From: JADGRB01 sp963835825
Lineage (GTDB): Bacteria > Myxococcota_A > Polyangia > Fen-1088
Assembly (NCBI GenBank): GCA_963835825.1
Contig: CAWIGZ010000001.1
Span: 1,240,001 to 1,304,000, forward strand
Length of the DNA stretch: 64,000 bases
Reading direction: 5' to 3'
How positions within the stretch are numbered: position 1 is the stretch's first letter; the number at the start of each line of letters is the position of its first letter. A model generated the notes under the pieces. The model did not search any database and was not told where the DNA came from. It worked only from the letters and a program-made list of their open reading frames with translations. Made by a program: the position numbers and the translations under genes. Shown one piece after another: positions 25,010-33,330 of the stretch.

Positions 25010-25264
25010 CCCGGCGTCGGCGACGAGGCGCTGGTGCTGACCTGGTTCCACCGCGCCGACCGGACCGTGCTGCAAACGCATCCCCGCTCCGACCCGCGCA
25101 ACCCGCTGACCGGCGTGTTCGCCACCCGCTCGCCTGATCGCCCCAACCCGCTGGGTCTGCACCCGGTCACCGTGCGTGCGATCGAGGGCCACCGCCTCCG
25201 GGTTGGTCCCATCGAGGCCATCGACGGCACGCCCGTCCTCGACATCAAACCGGTGCTCAGGTAG
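25010..25264 (+). pseudogene. TrmO/TsaA-type tRNA methyltransferase, 3-prime fragment
   Basis: The frame reads GDEALVLTWFHRADR, then TGVFATRSPDRPNPLGLHPV and EAIDGTPVLDIKPVL, the conserved second half of TsaA/TrmO enzymes that methylate t6A in tRNA. The first 45-60 residues of the domain, including the opening strand, are absent; upstream is the divergent Cys-rich lipoprotein start. This is a gene tail that keeps its own stop at 25264. Confidence 0.8.
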
Positions 25265-25299
25265 CCCGGCCCGCAGGCGCGATTCTCGGCGGTCGGCGC

Positions 25300-26199
25300 T
25301 CAGTTCGCGGGCAGGCAGAGGTCGCCGGAGTCGGCCGCGACGCAGGCGCCACTGGTGCCCGGAGCAATGCAGGCGATCGTGCACGGTTGCCCCGTGCACC
25401 CGGCCGCCGTCCACTGCGCCTGGATCGGATCGAGCTGGGTAATGTCCTTGACCCAGGCCTGGCAGCCGCAGGTGAGGCTGGAAGCCACCAGGTGTATGCA
25501 CTGCTGGGAGCTCTGCGCCGCGTTGCACATGCGCGCCTGCAGGAAGGCCGTCGCGTATTGAGTTGCGAGCTGGGTGCAAGTCGCGCCGTTTCCGCCCTGG
25601 CCGCCGCCGGCAGCGCTGCCGCCCACTCCACCGGCGTGCCCGCCCTGACCACCCTGTCGTCCGGCCGTTCCGCCACCACCACCCGCGCCGCCGTTGCTGC
25701 CGCCGGCCCCGGCCTTTCCGCCCTGGCCGCCGCTGCCCCCCGTACCAGTCGCGGGACAATACAGGTGCCAGTGACAGGTCTCCGCCACGCAGCTGCCGCA
25801 TTGCCACTGAACGTCGTTCCCATCACAACAGGTCGCCCCCGTCCCTGGGCAAACCCCGCCCGTGACGACGCCCGCCGGACAGCTGGTGGTTTGGTCGCCG
25901 GCGGTGCACGCTCCGCACGTGCCGAGCCCGCCCGCCTGACCGCCGGTCCCCATTCCCGCGCCTGCGTGTCCGCCCGTGCCGACGCTGCCGCCGGCGCCGG
26001 TCCCTCCCGTGGCGCCAATCGTGCCGCCAGTGGCGGCCGCACCTGCCGCGCCGCCGGTCCCCACTCCCCCGGTGCCGAGGTGGCCTCCCGTCTCGCTCCC
26101 ACCCGCCGCGCCGCCGGATCCGGTGCCTCCGCCATTGCCAGAGCCACACGCCAGACCGAGCACGGCCACTGCAAGAGCGACAAGCGACGCGGAACGCAT
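25300..26199 (-). CDS. Gly-rich, Cys-rich surface lipoprotein
   Basis: 299 residues. Lipobox LAC at Cys18 and a Gly-rich linker; then a first disulfide cluster (CGACTAGDQTTSCPAG to CHWHLYCP), a second Gly-rich linker and a C-terminal Cys-rich helical domain (MCNAAQSSQQCIHLVAS, CTIACIAPG). Two small disulfide domains joined by flexible linkers suggest a surface display protein. No family recognised. Confidence 0.7.
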   Translation of the reverse strand: MRSASLVALAVAVLGLACGSGNGGGTGSGGAAGGSETGGHLGTGGVGTGGAAGAAATGGTIGATGGTGAGGSVGTGGHAGAGMGTGGQAGGLGTCGACTAGDQTTSCPAGVVTGGVCPGTGATCCDGNDVQWQCGSCVAETCHWHLYCPATGTGGSGGQGGKAGAGGSNGGAGGGGGTAGRQGGQGGHAGGVGGSAAGGGQGGNGATCTQLATQYATAFLQARMCNAAQSSQQCIHLVASSLTCGCQAWVKDITQLDPIQAQWTAAGCTGQPCTIACIAPGTSGACVAADSGDLCLPAN

Positions 26200-26654
26200 G
26201 GCGGCCCTTCGAGCAAGCCCCGTACCGGAAGCCGGTCGAGATTGGCGAGGGTTTCTGGGCGCGGTCTCTCAGAACTCTGATGCTCGACAACGGATAGCTG
26301 ATCGGGTTGTCACAGGCGGCGCGTCAGGACTGGCTCGCGTTCGCGTCCGGGTAGCCGCCGCGCCGCCGCAACGGCCGCGGCCGTTCGACGAACGCCGGAA
26401 CGGTTCGCTACCGGGATCCCCCGGGCAGGCCCGCAGGGCCCGGGAAAAGCAGGGGGAGGGAGTTGACGGAGCCGCCCATCATCAGACAAACGCCCGCTTG
26501 AACGTCCTTCTATGGAAGGGGATGTCCAGGACGAGGATCGGCGGTCGCCCGGCTGGCTCGGGACGCGCACGAGGACATAGCCGCCAAGTTTGGTCTATAG
26601 ACTCCTATCGGAGGGTCTATCGCTCGGCAGCTGTTCCGCCGCCCCCTTGAAGAG
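26200..26654. other. intergenic region with repeat R1
   Basis: Holds the promoter side of the previous lipoprotein, repeat R1 at 26421 and, near 26600, an imperfect inverted repeat (TAGACTCC / GGAGGGTCTA) that lies just after the stop of the next minus-strand gene and could help end transcription. No gene seen. Confidence 0.4.
26421..26500 (+). repeat. dispersed repeat R1 (copy 1)
   Basis: CCGGGCAGGCCCGCAGGGCC, then GGGAAAAGCAGGGGGAGGG, GTTGACGGAGC, CCCATCATCAGACAAACG. The same order of blocks recurs at 29131 with small gaps and substitutions (about four fifths identical by eye). Intergenic, same orientation in both places. Confidence 0.65.
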
Positions 26655-27743
26655 TTACTTGGTCAGCGCCTTCACCGACCCGCCCTCGGTGGTCCAATAA
26701 ACGTGGGTGGCGTCCTGCGCGATGCCCTCCGGCTTCTCGACGTCGCACGAAATGGTGACGGCCGTGCCGCCCGTGACCGGAGCGCGCATCACCGCGAACC
26801 CGAAGTTGTTCGCCCAGTAGACGTTCTTTCCGTCGGATACGATGCCCGGCACTCCGTTGAACGCCGATGCGAAGGTCGCCACGGTGGCGGCTGTTCCGCC
26901 CGCCAGGGGGATGCTCAACACGGCGTCGACGCCCGCACCGGGGTTGGCGGGTACATAGACGCCCGTCGCGTCGACGGAGATCGGTTGCGAGCCGCCGAGA
27001 AAATCCCCCGGAGCGACCAGCGTCGTCAACACGGTCGCCGTCGCTCCCGAAAAGGGCATCGTGAGGACCTGTTGCATGTTGTTGGTCCAGTAGAGGTTCG
27101 CCGCATCGGCGGTGGCGTTGACGGCGTTCGTGGAGGAGGGGGTCAGCGTTCTTACGGCGGCGCCGGCCGTCGTGATGACGGTCAGCGTTGAACCATTGAA
27201 GTAATAAATGTTTCCATCAGCGACGACGAATTGTTGGAGCGCAATGTTGCTCGACACGAGAACGGCTGGCGCTCCGCCGTCGGCGGCAGCGGTCCCATCG
27301 AGAGGGGCCGACATGAGGATCGTGCCGTTCGGGAAGGTGCTGGCCTCGTCGGTCCAGTACGCATTGGTGGCGTCGATTGCGAGATAGCCGGGCTTGCGGA
27401 GACCGGTCGCCACCGGCACGGGTGTGCCGCCGGTCACGGAAACCTTCATCACGCTGTGCACCGTGCCGCTGTTCGTCCAGTACACGTTGGCGCCGTCGGT
27501 CACGATCGACGTGGGAGAAGATTGGCCGGACGCAAGGACCGTCGGGCTCACGGGGCAACCGGCATCGACGTTTCCGCCGCCGCCTTGTCCCCCCGTCGTT
27601 CCGGCGGCGCCGCCACCCGCGCCGGCCGTCCCGGTCCCACCTCCTCCTCCCGTCCCGCCTTTGTTCGCGGAGCTGCCGCAGCCGATCGATGCCAGACCAG
27701 CGACAGTCCCGAGGACACCAATCCAGCCCATGCGCTTATTCAT
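26655..27743 (-). CDS. beta-propeller lipoprotein with YWTN repeats
   Basis: 362 residues. Lipobox SIGC at Cys22, short Gly-rich linker, then about six repeats with the core NVYWTNSGTVHSVMKVSVTG, NAYWTDE, NLYWTNN, NVYWANN, HVYWTTEG. This is the DUF5050/TolB-like six-bladed propeller that is very frequent in Myxococcota, thought to mediate binding at the surface. Single gene. Confidence 0.8.
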   Translation of the reverse strand: MNKRMGWIGVLGTVAGLASIGCGSSANKGGTGGGGGTGTAGAGGGAAGTTGGQGGGGNVDAGCPVSPTVLASGQSSPTSIVTDGANVYWTNSGTVHSVMKVSVTGGTPVPVATGLRKPGYLAIDATNAYWTDEASTFPNGTILMSAPLDGTAAADGGAPAVLVSSNIALQQFVVADGNIYYFNGSTLTVITTAGAAVRTLTPSSTNAVNATADAANLYWTNNMQQVLTMPFSGATATVLTTLVAPGDFLGGSQPISVDATGVYVPANPGAGVDAVLSIPLAGGTAATVATFASAFNGVPGIVSDGKNVYWANNFGFAVMRAPVTGGTAVTISCDVEKPEGIAQDATHVYWTTEGGSVKALTK

Positions 27744-28286
27744 TTTCTTCTTCTCTTACACGGAGACCCGCAAGCCCACAACCGCCTTCGGCGCGGTCGA
27801 GACCCCTTCGGTGGAACCGCCCACGAGAATGCGCGGCGTTTGGTGGGTCGAATGTCGGTCCCTCGATGGTCGCCGGACGCCTTCTCTCGGTGCCGCCACT
27901 TCTGGGCGTAGTCGCCCTTGAACCGGGACAGCCACTCCTCGCAGGAGGGAAAGCGACCCTTATCCCTTCGAAGGGCAGCCCGCCGGCGCCGCCTTCACGC
28001 TGCGCAAAACGCCCACGGCGCCCGACCGCTACACCCTCGACCCCGCTACCATCGCTGGAACCACCTTCCCATGATGCCGATCCTCACCAGGCCCACTTCA
28101 GCTTCACCGCCCTCGTCCTCATCAATGCCGGCACAACCGCCGTCGTCCTGCTGTTCGTTCCCGCGCTCCCCAGAGTGCTGGTCCTTCGCAAGGAAGGGGA
28201 GCGGATGGAACCGGCCGCCGATTGACCGAAGGATCGACGGTTGAACACGTTGCGCGTTGGGCGGTCTCTCTCTTGACACGTTTGCG
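27744..28286. other. intergenic region with one gene remnant
   Basis: Over 500 bases between divergent genes. Apart from the tail fragment at 27964-28074 I find no start codon with support, no repeat and no known motif. TTGACA at 28273 could be a promoter element for the YajG-like gene but no matching -10 box is seen. Confidence 0.4.
27964..28074 (+). pseudogene. short gene tail, unknown family
   Basis: The frame PFEGQPAGAAFTLRKTPTAP, DRYTLDPATIAGTTFP ends at TGA 28072-28074 and has balanced amino-acid composition unlike the shadows around it. No start lies upstream. It looks like the last 36 codons of a lost gene. Confidence 0.4.
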
Positions 28287-29042
28287 ATGTACAACGATCA
28301 TGGTTGCTTGACCTTGCATTCATTTCGACGGGTCGCTTTGCTGGCAACGTTGGTTGGTCCGACCTTCGGGGCATGTGCGCTCACCACCGACACCATCGTT
28401 CCCGGGTATCAACCGCAACAGTGGGCGAGGAAGGTCAACGGCGCCGAGCAGGTCGCGCTCCGCGTGGTCGTGCGGGACATGCGGAGAGACCACGCGCGGG
28501 TCAGCGTGAAGAAGAACGGCTATGGAATGGAGATGGCCCCCATCGTCTCGGCGATGGACGTTGCCGGGTTCATTCGCGCGAACGTCGCGCTGGAGCTGGC
28601 CCGGCGCGGGTTCACGGTGGTGGACCAGGCGGCCCTGATCGTCAACGTCGACCTGCGCAAGTACTTCAACGACTTCAAGATCGGCTTCTTGAGCGGCGAC
28701 GCGACGGCCGAGGTGATCTTCGACGTAACCGCGTTTCAGACGGGTCCCGGCGGCGAAGGGCCGCCCATTTTCCTCGGCCATTTCGAAGGCGCTGGGGAGA
28801 ACAACGGAATCCAGCTGTGCAGTGGGGAGAACGCCAAGGTGGCGCTGGACGCCGCCCTCACGGACGCGATGCGCTTGATGTTTTCCGACCGGCGATTCTT
28901 TGCCGCGCTGATGCAAACGGGGACGGCGCCTCCCCCTGATGCCCCTCCCACGCCTCCTGTTTCGCAACCTGGCGCCGCAAAGGCAACGCCCAACCCCGTC
29001 TCGGTCCCCAAGTCCGGAGCCAACGCCGCACCGACCTCCTGA
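28287..29042 (+). CDS. YajG-like lipoprotein
   Basis: 251 residues from the ATG at 28287. The signal FRRVALLATLVGPTFGAC ends in a lipobox. RVVVRDMRRDHARVSVKKNG, VAGFIRANVALELARRGFTV and DLRKYFNDFKIGFLSGDATA are the landmarks of the YajG family of outer-membrane-associated lipoproteins. A Pro/Ala-rich tail of about 40 residues is an extension. Role in the envelope is unknown. Confidence 0.75.
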   Translation: MYNDHGCLTLHSFRRVALLATLVGPTFGACALTTDTIVPGYQPQQWARKVNGAEQVALRVVVRDMRRDHARVSVKKNGYGMEMAPIVSAMDVAGFIRANVALELARRGFTVVDQAALIVNVDLRKYFNDFKIGFLSGDATAEVIFDVTAFQTGPGGEGPPIFLGHFEGAGENNGIQLCSGENAKVALDAALTDAMRLMFSDRRFFAALMQTGTAPPPDAPPTPPVSQPGAAKATPNPVSVPKSGANAAPTS

Positions 29043-29130
29043 CCAATGAGACGCCCCCTCGGGCGATGACGTCAGCGGACGCCCGGCTCGCGCGTCGCAA
29101 CCGCCCGGAACTGAATCAACAGCGCAACGT

Positions 29131-29207
29131 CCCGGCAGGCCCGCAGGGCGGGGGAAGGCAGGGGGAGGGGTTGACAGAGCGCCCCATTATGAGACAGACC
29201 GGCGCTC
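29131..29207 (+). repeat. dispersed repeat R1 (copy 2)
   Basis: CCCGGCAGGCCCGCAGGGCG, GGGAAGGCAGGGGGAGGGG, TTGACAGAGC, CCCATTATGAGACAGACC matches R1 at 26421 block for block. No coding potential. Confidence 0.65.
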
Positions 29208-29355
29208 GTTCCACTTATCCGCAGAGCCGCCTGCTCGTCCTGCCAGGCCGCCGGATTCCGATCGCTACCTTCCATCAACGGCTTCCTGCCACTACGGGCC
29301 GACGCATTCGACGCCCTACGAAACCGCGCGAGGCTTCGCCAGTGTGGGCGCATGG

Positions 29356-29399
29356 TCTAAGGGAGCGAGCGGCCGGCCCTCGGAACCCGTTCAGGCACG
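29356..29399. repeat. dispersed repeat R2 (copy 2), at the stop of a gene tail
   Basis: TCTAAGGGAGCGAGCGGCCG, then GCCCTCGGAACCCGTTCAGGC repeats R2 at 19319 with a 4-base insertion. On the minus strand it again starts at an alanine codon plus TGA, here the stop of the fragment at 29391. Confidence 0.65.
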
Positions 29400-29594
29400 C
29401 CGTACCCACTCGGCGCCACGTGGGATGGGGCCGGCGTCAATCGTGCCTTGTTCTCGGAGCACGTCACCGCCCCAGGTTCTGTCGAGCGCATCCTGGGCCA
29501 CCTGGGCGAGAGCGCCCATCCGCCGCCGGTCGCCGGTCCACGCGCGCCGCCGCACGACGGTGCGGAGGCCGAGCAACACCAGCCCGATATTTCC
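29391..29594 (-). pseudogene. membrane protein 3-prime fragment
   Basis: The minus frame GNIGLVLLGLRTVVRRRAWT, RRMGALAQVAQDALDRTWGG, EWVRRA and stop has the composition of a real protein: one hydrophobic helix, a basic stretch and an amphipathic tail. It has no start and its upstream side joins the kinase fragment at about 29600. The family is not recognised. Confidence 0.45.
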
Positions 29595-29619
29595 TCGACC
29601 TCGACCCCGGCGAAGACGC

Positions 29620-29912
29620 TTCGACATGAACGACGCCGACCGACTGTTCCGGCCGTTCCAGCGCCTGCACTCCGAGCGTGAGTTCTCCGGGACCGGCGTG
29701 GGCCTGGCCTCCGTGCAGAGAATCCTCGAGCGGCACGGCGCCCGCATCTGGGCGGAAGGCACGCCCGGCCGGGGTGCCAGGTTCTTCGTCGAGCTCCCTG
29801 GCTCCGCGCCGGGCGTCACCCCGGCGCGCCGAGATCTCGCCGCACCGGACGCGCGAGCTCGCGAACCCATGCCAATCCCTTCGTCATAGGTAGCGGTCGA
29901 GAGAGGAGCCGC
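29620..29912 (+). pseudogene. histidine kinase 3-prime fragment (copy of 47428-47718)
   Basis: About 290 bases are nearly identical to the end of the histidine kinase gene at 46156-47638: the HATPase C-terminal half with LFRPFQRLHSEREFSGTGVG, then about 80 bases beyond the stop. A T-to-C change removes the TGA (CGC TGA becomes CGC CGA), so the frame runs on 20 codons. No ATP-binding N-box is present; non-functional. Confidence 0.92.
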
Positions 29913-29943
29913 TCGAGGCAAGGCTCCACGAAGAATCCTTGGG

Positions 29944-30489
29944 CTAAGGAGCCGGCGCCGCGGGAACAGGGATGGGGGGCGAAGGGGCGGAGGGGGGCGG
30001 GTTCGAGCTGGGCGGCGGGAACGACAGCGCCGGCGCGGGGAGCGCCGGCGGGGGCGGGGAGGTGGCGTCGGGGCGGGGAGCGAGCCCGGGCGGCGGCGGA
30101 CGGAGCGGCTCGGCAAAGATGCGGGCCTTGAGCTCCTCCTTCGCGCGATCGCAGCGCGTCGCTTGGACGACGCCATAGAGCGCTGACCCGGCCAGCACCG
30201 TGGCGAGAGCAATCTCGACGCCCGCCGCGGCGTTCCGGCTGCCGCCGTTGTTCTTGTCGGCGTACTCCTGCTTGGACTGGGAGAGCGCCGTCCCCGCTCC
30301 GATGGCTCCGCTCAGCGCGATCAGACCGTCGGCCACCGACAACCCATAGGTCGAGGTGCAATCGAAGTACGCCAGCTTCTCGTGATCGGACGGCACACCT
30401 TCGACGAAAATGAACGAGCAGCCGGCATTGACGCTCACCAGCGCCAGGCCGCAAACGACAACGATGATTGGTCGGGCGAAGGTTCTCAT
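29944..30489 (-). CDS. two-helix lipoprotein with Pro-rich tail
   Basis: 181 residues. Lipobox NAGC then SFIFVEGVPSDHEKL, FDCTSTYGLSVADGLIALSG, a second hydrophobic segment (GVEIALATVLAGSALYGVVQ), ATRCDRAKEEL and a Pro/Ala tail. The pattern Cys-x-F at the start, DCTSTYGL, a conserved late Cys, matches the protein at 38704, so they form a family. It is the last gene of a four-gene operon; its ATG overlaps the stop of the preceding gene. Confidence 0.75.
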   Translation of the reverse strand: MRTFARPIIVVVCGLALVSVNAGCSFIFVEGVPSDHEKLAYFDCTSTYGLSVADGLIALSGAIGAGTALSQSKQEYADKNNGGSRNAAAGVEIALATVLAGSALYGVVQATRCDRAKEELKARIFAEPLRPPPPGLAPRPDATSPPPPALPAPALSFPPPSSNPPPSAPSPPIPVPAAPAP

Positions 30490-31256
30490 CTTTGCTCCGC
30501 GCCCAGATGCGCTGCCAGCCACTTTACTCTCGCCGCGTGGGGATCGTCAGGGTAGCGCGAGAGAAACAGCGCGGCTCGCCGCGCGGTTTCAGTTCGGTCG
30601 CGCTTCGCGGCGACAGCCTCCAGGGCGACGACGTCGGCGTCGGGGGCCAGTGCTCCGTCGGGGAAGTCCCGGTGATATCGCCCGATCAACCAGATCGCTT
30701 CGTCATAGTCGCCGGCCGAATTGGCCGTCCGCGCCGCGTCGATCCGGGTGACCTCCTCGGCCAGGGTCGAAGTCGCGTCCTTTGGGCCGGCAACCTCCTG
30801 GCGGGCGAGGGCATGGCCTCGGTCGGCTTTTCGCGGATGCGTGACCGGCGCGGGGCTCGGCGTCCTGGCGATCGAAGCGGGGTCGACCTCTCGGGCGATC
30901 GTCCTCGAAGGCGTGGCGGTGGCGCCGGTCAGGTTCGCCGTCGCGGTCGGCGTCGGAACGACGGTGGAGGGCGCGCTGGTCGCTCCAGCTCGCATCATGA
31001 CCGCCGCGGTCGCGGCGCTTCCAACGATCGCGCCCAACGACAACCACTTCATCGCGACCCGCCGGGCGCTTCCGGGCCCGATGGGGATGGGGGCGGCCGT
31101 CGGTCTGCCGCCGATCGGATTGTCTCCGGTCGGTGGCCTCCAGCCAATCGCGCCCAACCGGCCGGAGAACCGCACCCAGGCATTGCGCGCGTCGTCCGGC
31201 GGCGCGTCCCTGCGCGCCGACTGCAGAAGCATCCGTTCGAAATCGCCGTCGTTCAT
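30486..31256 (-). CDS. membrane anti-sigma-like protein with TPR-like C-terminus
   Basis: 256 residues. A cytoplasmic N-terminal part (about 70 residues), one membrane helix (AMKWLSLGAIVGSAATAAVM), a Thr/Ala/Pro-rich linker, and a C-terminal helical region with two TPR-like units (AARTANSAGDYDEAIWLIGR, RTETARRAALFLSRYPDDP). It overlaps the ECF sigma gene by four bases, the arrangement of sigma/anti-sigma pairs. The zinc-binding anti-sigma motif is absent, so the sigma-holding role is inferred from context. Confidence 0.7.
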   Translation of the reverse strand: MNDGDFERMLLQSARRDAPPDDARNAWVRFSGRLGAIGWRPPTGDNPIGGRPTAAPIPIGPGSARRVAMKWLSLGAIVGSAATAAVMMRAGATSAPSTVVPTPTATANLTGATATPSRTIAREVDPASIARTPSPAPVTHPRKADRGHALARQEVAGPKDATSTLAEEVTRIDAARTANSAGDYDEAIWLIGRYHRDFPDGALAPDADVVALEAVAAKRDRTETARRAALFLSRYPDDPHAARVKWLAAHLGAEQR

Positions 31257-31828
31257 CCCGCGCGTCCTCCCTGCGACATCAATCCGGCGCGCACCCGTCT
31301 GGCGATGGCCGAGAATTCCTCGCGGGCGCGGCGCAGGCGAGAGCTGGCGGTGCCCACCGGGATCGCTTCGAGGTCCGCGATCTTTTGCACCTCGAGCTCT
31401 TCCAGTTCGAACAGGACGAAGACCGTACGCAGATCGCGCGGCATCCGGTTCAGCACGTCGTCCAGAAGCTCCCGGGCCTCTCGCGCGACGAGCTGCTCCT
31501 CGGCCGAGGGGCGATCGTCGACCATCGACGGCTCCTGCTCGATCTCGACGAGCGGCATTGCAGTTCTCTGTCGCCGCAACTCGCCCGCGGCGACCCGCAG
31601 GGCCACACCGTAAAGGAAGGGGCTCTCGCGTCCGGGCTCGATATCGGACAACCTGCGCGCGGTCACCCAGAAGACCTCTTGGGTCGCGTCGTCGAGCTGG
31701 CCGCTCGGCACGCCCAGGCGGCGGAGCAGACGCCAGACCGAGGGGTAGTGCTGCTCGAAGAGCACGCGCAACTCGAGGGCCTCCTCCTTCACGGCGATCT
31801 GTCGGACCGGATCGATGCGCTTGTTCAC
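31253..31828 (-). CDS. ECF-type sigma factor (module 1)
   Basis: 191 residues from a GTG at 31828, placed 23 bases after the barrel gene; a longer frame to 31900 would overlap it. Region 2 is LFEQHYPSVWRLLRRLGVPS with DDATQEVFWVTARRL, region 4 is MPRDLRTVFVLFELEELEVQ with KIADLEAIPVGTASSRLRRA. It directs RNA polymerase to a regulon that presumably includes its own operon. Target promoter unknown. Confidence 0.88.
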   Translation of the reverse strand: MNKRIDPVRQIAVKEEALELRVLFEQHYPSVWRLLRRLGVPSGQLDDATQEVFWVTARRLSDIEPGRESPFLYGVALRVAAGELRRQRTAMPLVEIEQEPSMVDDRPSAEEQLVAREARELLDDVLNRMPRDLRTVFVLFELEELEVQKIADLEAIPVGTASSRLRRAREEFSAIARRVRAGLMSQGGRAG

Positions 31829-31851
31829 GTTCTCATCCGTCTTCTCGCCCG

Positions 31852-32955
31852 TCAGAAGTGTAGGCCGATCCCGCCGAGACCGTAGGCCGACCAATGCCAC
31901 AGTCCGGTCGGCGAGCCGAAGATGGGGCTGCCGTCGGCGCCCTCGGCCGTGAAGTTCCCCAGGATCCCGCCCCCGCCCAGGGTCGCCTCGATGAAGAAGT
32001 GCGATCCGAAATTGTATTTGATTTCACCTTCGAGCGAGATTTCACCGAAGCCAACGTTCTTCGTCTGAATCTGCGCTCCGTCCGTTCCTTTCGTGACCAG
32101 GTTCATGAAGCCGCCGCCGTATTCACCACAGAACAAGAGCACCAGCCCGCCGGTGTCGTAGAAGGGAGACCCGCAGAGCCCCATCCCGAACGACGCGCCA
32201 AAGAGAGTCGTGGATGTGTTGGAAGAGCGATATGTCCCCTGGCCAAGCAGGCTCACGTGGACTTTGCTGATCACTCCATCGATTCGTTGTGCTCCGTCGG
32301 GCGCCGTGACGAAGTTGGCCGTAACGAGCGACAGGTCATAGCGGGGAATGACCAAAGAGGGGACCAGCCCCACGACCGCGCCGCCGGTAACCGCGTAACT
32401 CTGCTGCCGATCGAAGCGGAGCGTTCCCGGCCCCACCTTCACCTCTTGGGCGCGCGGTGGGAAGAAATGCGTATGTCCCCGCAAACGCCGCGGGGCCGGC
32501 GGCGTCGAGCCTTCCCCGCCTCGAGACGGGGCGGCGTCCGGCGGTGGCGCAGGCGGGGCGACGGCCACGACCGGGGCCGTGTCCGCATCCGCGTCAGATC
32601 GAAGAGCGATGGCGGTGACCACCGCCAGGGCATCGACGACCTCGCCGCAACTCTGGCCATGGACCTCTCTCTTGTTGGTGGCGGTCTCGGCGTCGCGCAC
32701 CTGAAATGCTCCGAAAAAGCCGCCGGCGTCATGGCGGATCGCCACCACCATGATCCGGCGGGCTCCCGCGGATCCGGCCCTGGCGAAGTCCCCACCCCGC
32801 GCGGCCACCGCCGCCACGAAATCCCGTTGCGCGGGGCAGCCCTCCGGCGACTCGTAGGCCAGGCCGACCGAGCCTTCCGCCAGTGCCCGGGATGGCACCA
32901 GCGCCAGCATCAAGAGCGGGACCAGGGCGGCGAACGAAGCCAGTGCGCGGTTCAC
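31852..32955 (-). CDS. outer-membrane barrel protein with periplasmic N-domain (module 1)
   Basis: 367 residues from GTG 32955. Signal peptide ends RALAEG. Residues about 30-135 form a domain with conserved GCPAQRDFVAAVAARG, a strand RIMVVAIRHDAGGFFGAFQV and CGEVVDALAVVTAIAL; a Pro-rich linker and then about 200 residues of alternating beta strands ending in a C-terminal aromatic (GGIGLHF) fit a small outer-membrane barrel. First gene of the operon with an ECF sigma and its membrane partner. The same layout is found at 50869-51837. Confidence 0.75.
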   Translation of the reverse strand: MNRALASFAALVPLLMLALVPSRALAEGSVGLAYESPEGCPAQRDFVAAVAARGGDFARAGSAGARRIMVVAIRHDAGGFFGAFQVRDAETATNKREVHGQSCGEVVDALAVVTAIALRSDADADTAPVVAVAPPAPPPDAAPSRGGEGSTPPAPRRLRGHTHFFPPRAQEVKVGPGTLRFDRQQSYAVTGGAVVGLVPSLVIPRYDLSLVTANFVTAPDGAQRIDGVISKVHVSLLGQGTYRSSNTSTTLFGASFGMGLCGSPFYDTGGLVLLFCGEYGGGFMNLVTKGTDGAQIQTKNVGFGEISLEGEIKYNFGSHFFIEATLGGGGILGNFTAEGADGSPIFGSPTGLWHWSAYGLGGIGLHF

Positions 32956-32987
32956 ATGATGGTAATGGCGAGGTTGCACCCTCACGA

Positions 32988-33180
32988 TCACGAAAAGCGA
33001 CCCCCGACGGGGAGGCCGGCACCAGTCCCCATCTCGCAGTGGGTCGGACGCTCGAACGTGAACGGGTAGGTGACGATCACCCATCCGTCGCCCTCGGGAG
33101 CTGGAAACCGCCAGTTGAGCGCGCGCTCGAGGACGCAAGCGTCGACGGTGGGGGCTCCGAGCCAGCTCCGCTTCCTCGCC
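32988..33180 (-). pseudogene. AgmX/PglI-type C-terminal domain fragment
   Basis: On the minus strand DACVLERALNWRFPAPEGDG and VIVTYPFTFER are the hallmark C-terminal strands of AgmX/PglI-type gliding and TonB-like proteins of Myxococcota. Only about 60 residues remain, with a stop at 32988 and no upstream gene. This is a tail fragment. Confidence 0.7.
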
Positions 33181-33202
33181 GAGCGCGTCCTTGCCTTCAA
33201 CC

Positions 33203-33242
33203 CGTCGCGCCGTCGCGCCGTCGCGCCGTCGCGCCGTCGCGC
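33203..33242 (+). repeat. tandem repeat CGTCGCGC x5
   Basis: Five perfect copies of the 8-base unit CGTCGCGC, between two gene remnants. No coding role. Confidence 0.85.
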
Positions 33243-33330
33243 GAGACCGTCCGCCGCATCATCATCCGGCGCCGCGATCTCGTCGTCGCCCTCGATCAGC
33301 AGCACCGCCGCAAACCGAAGCGTAACCCTC

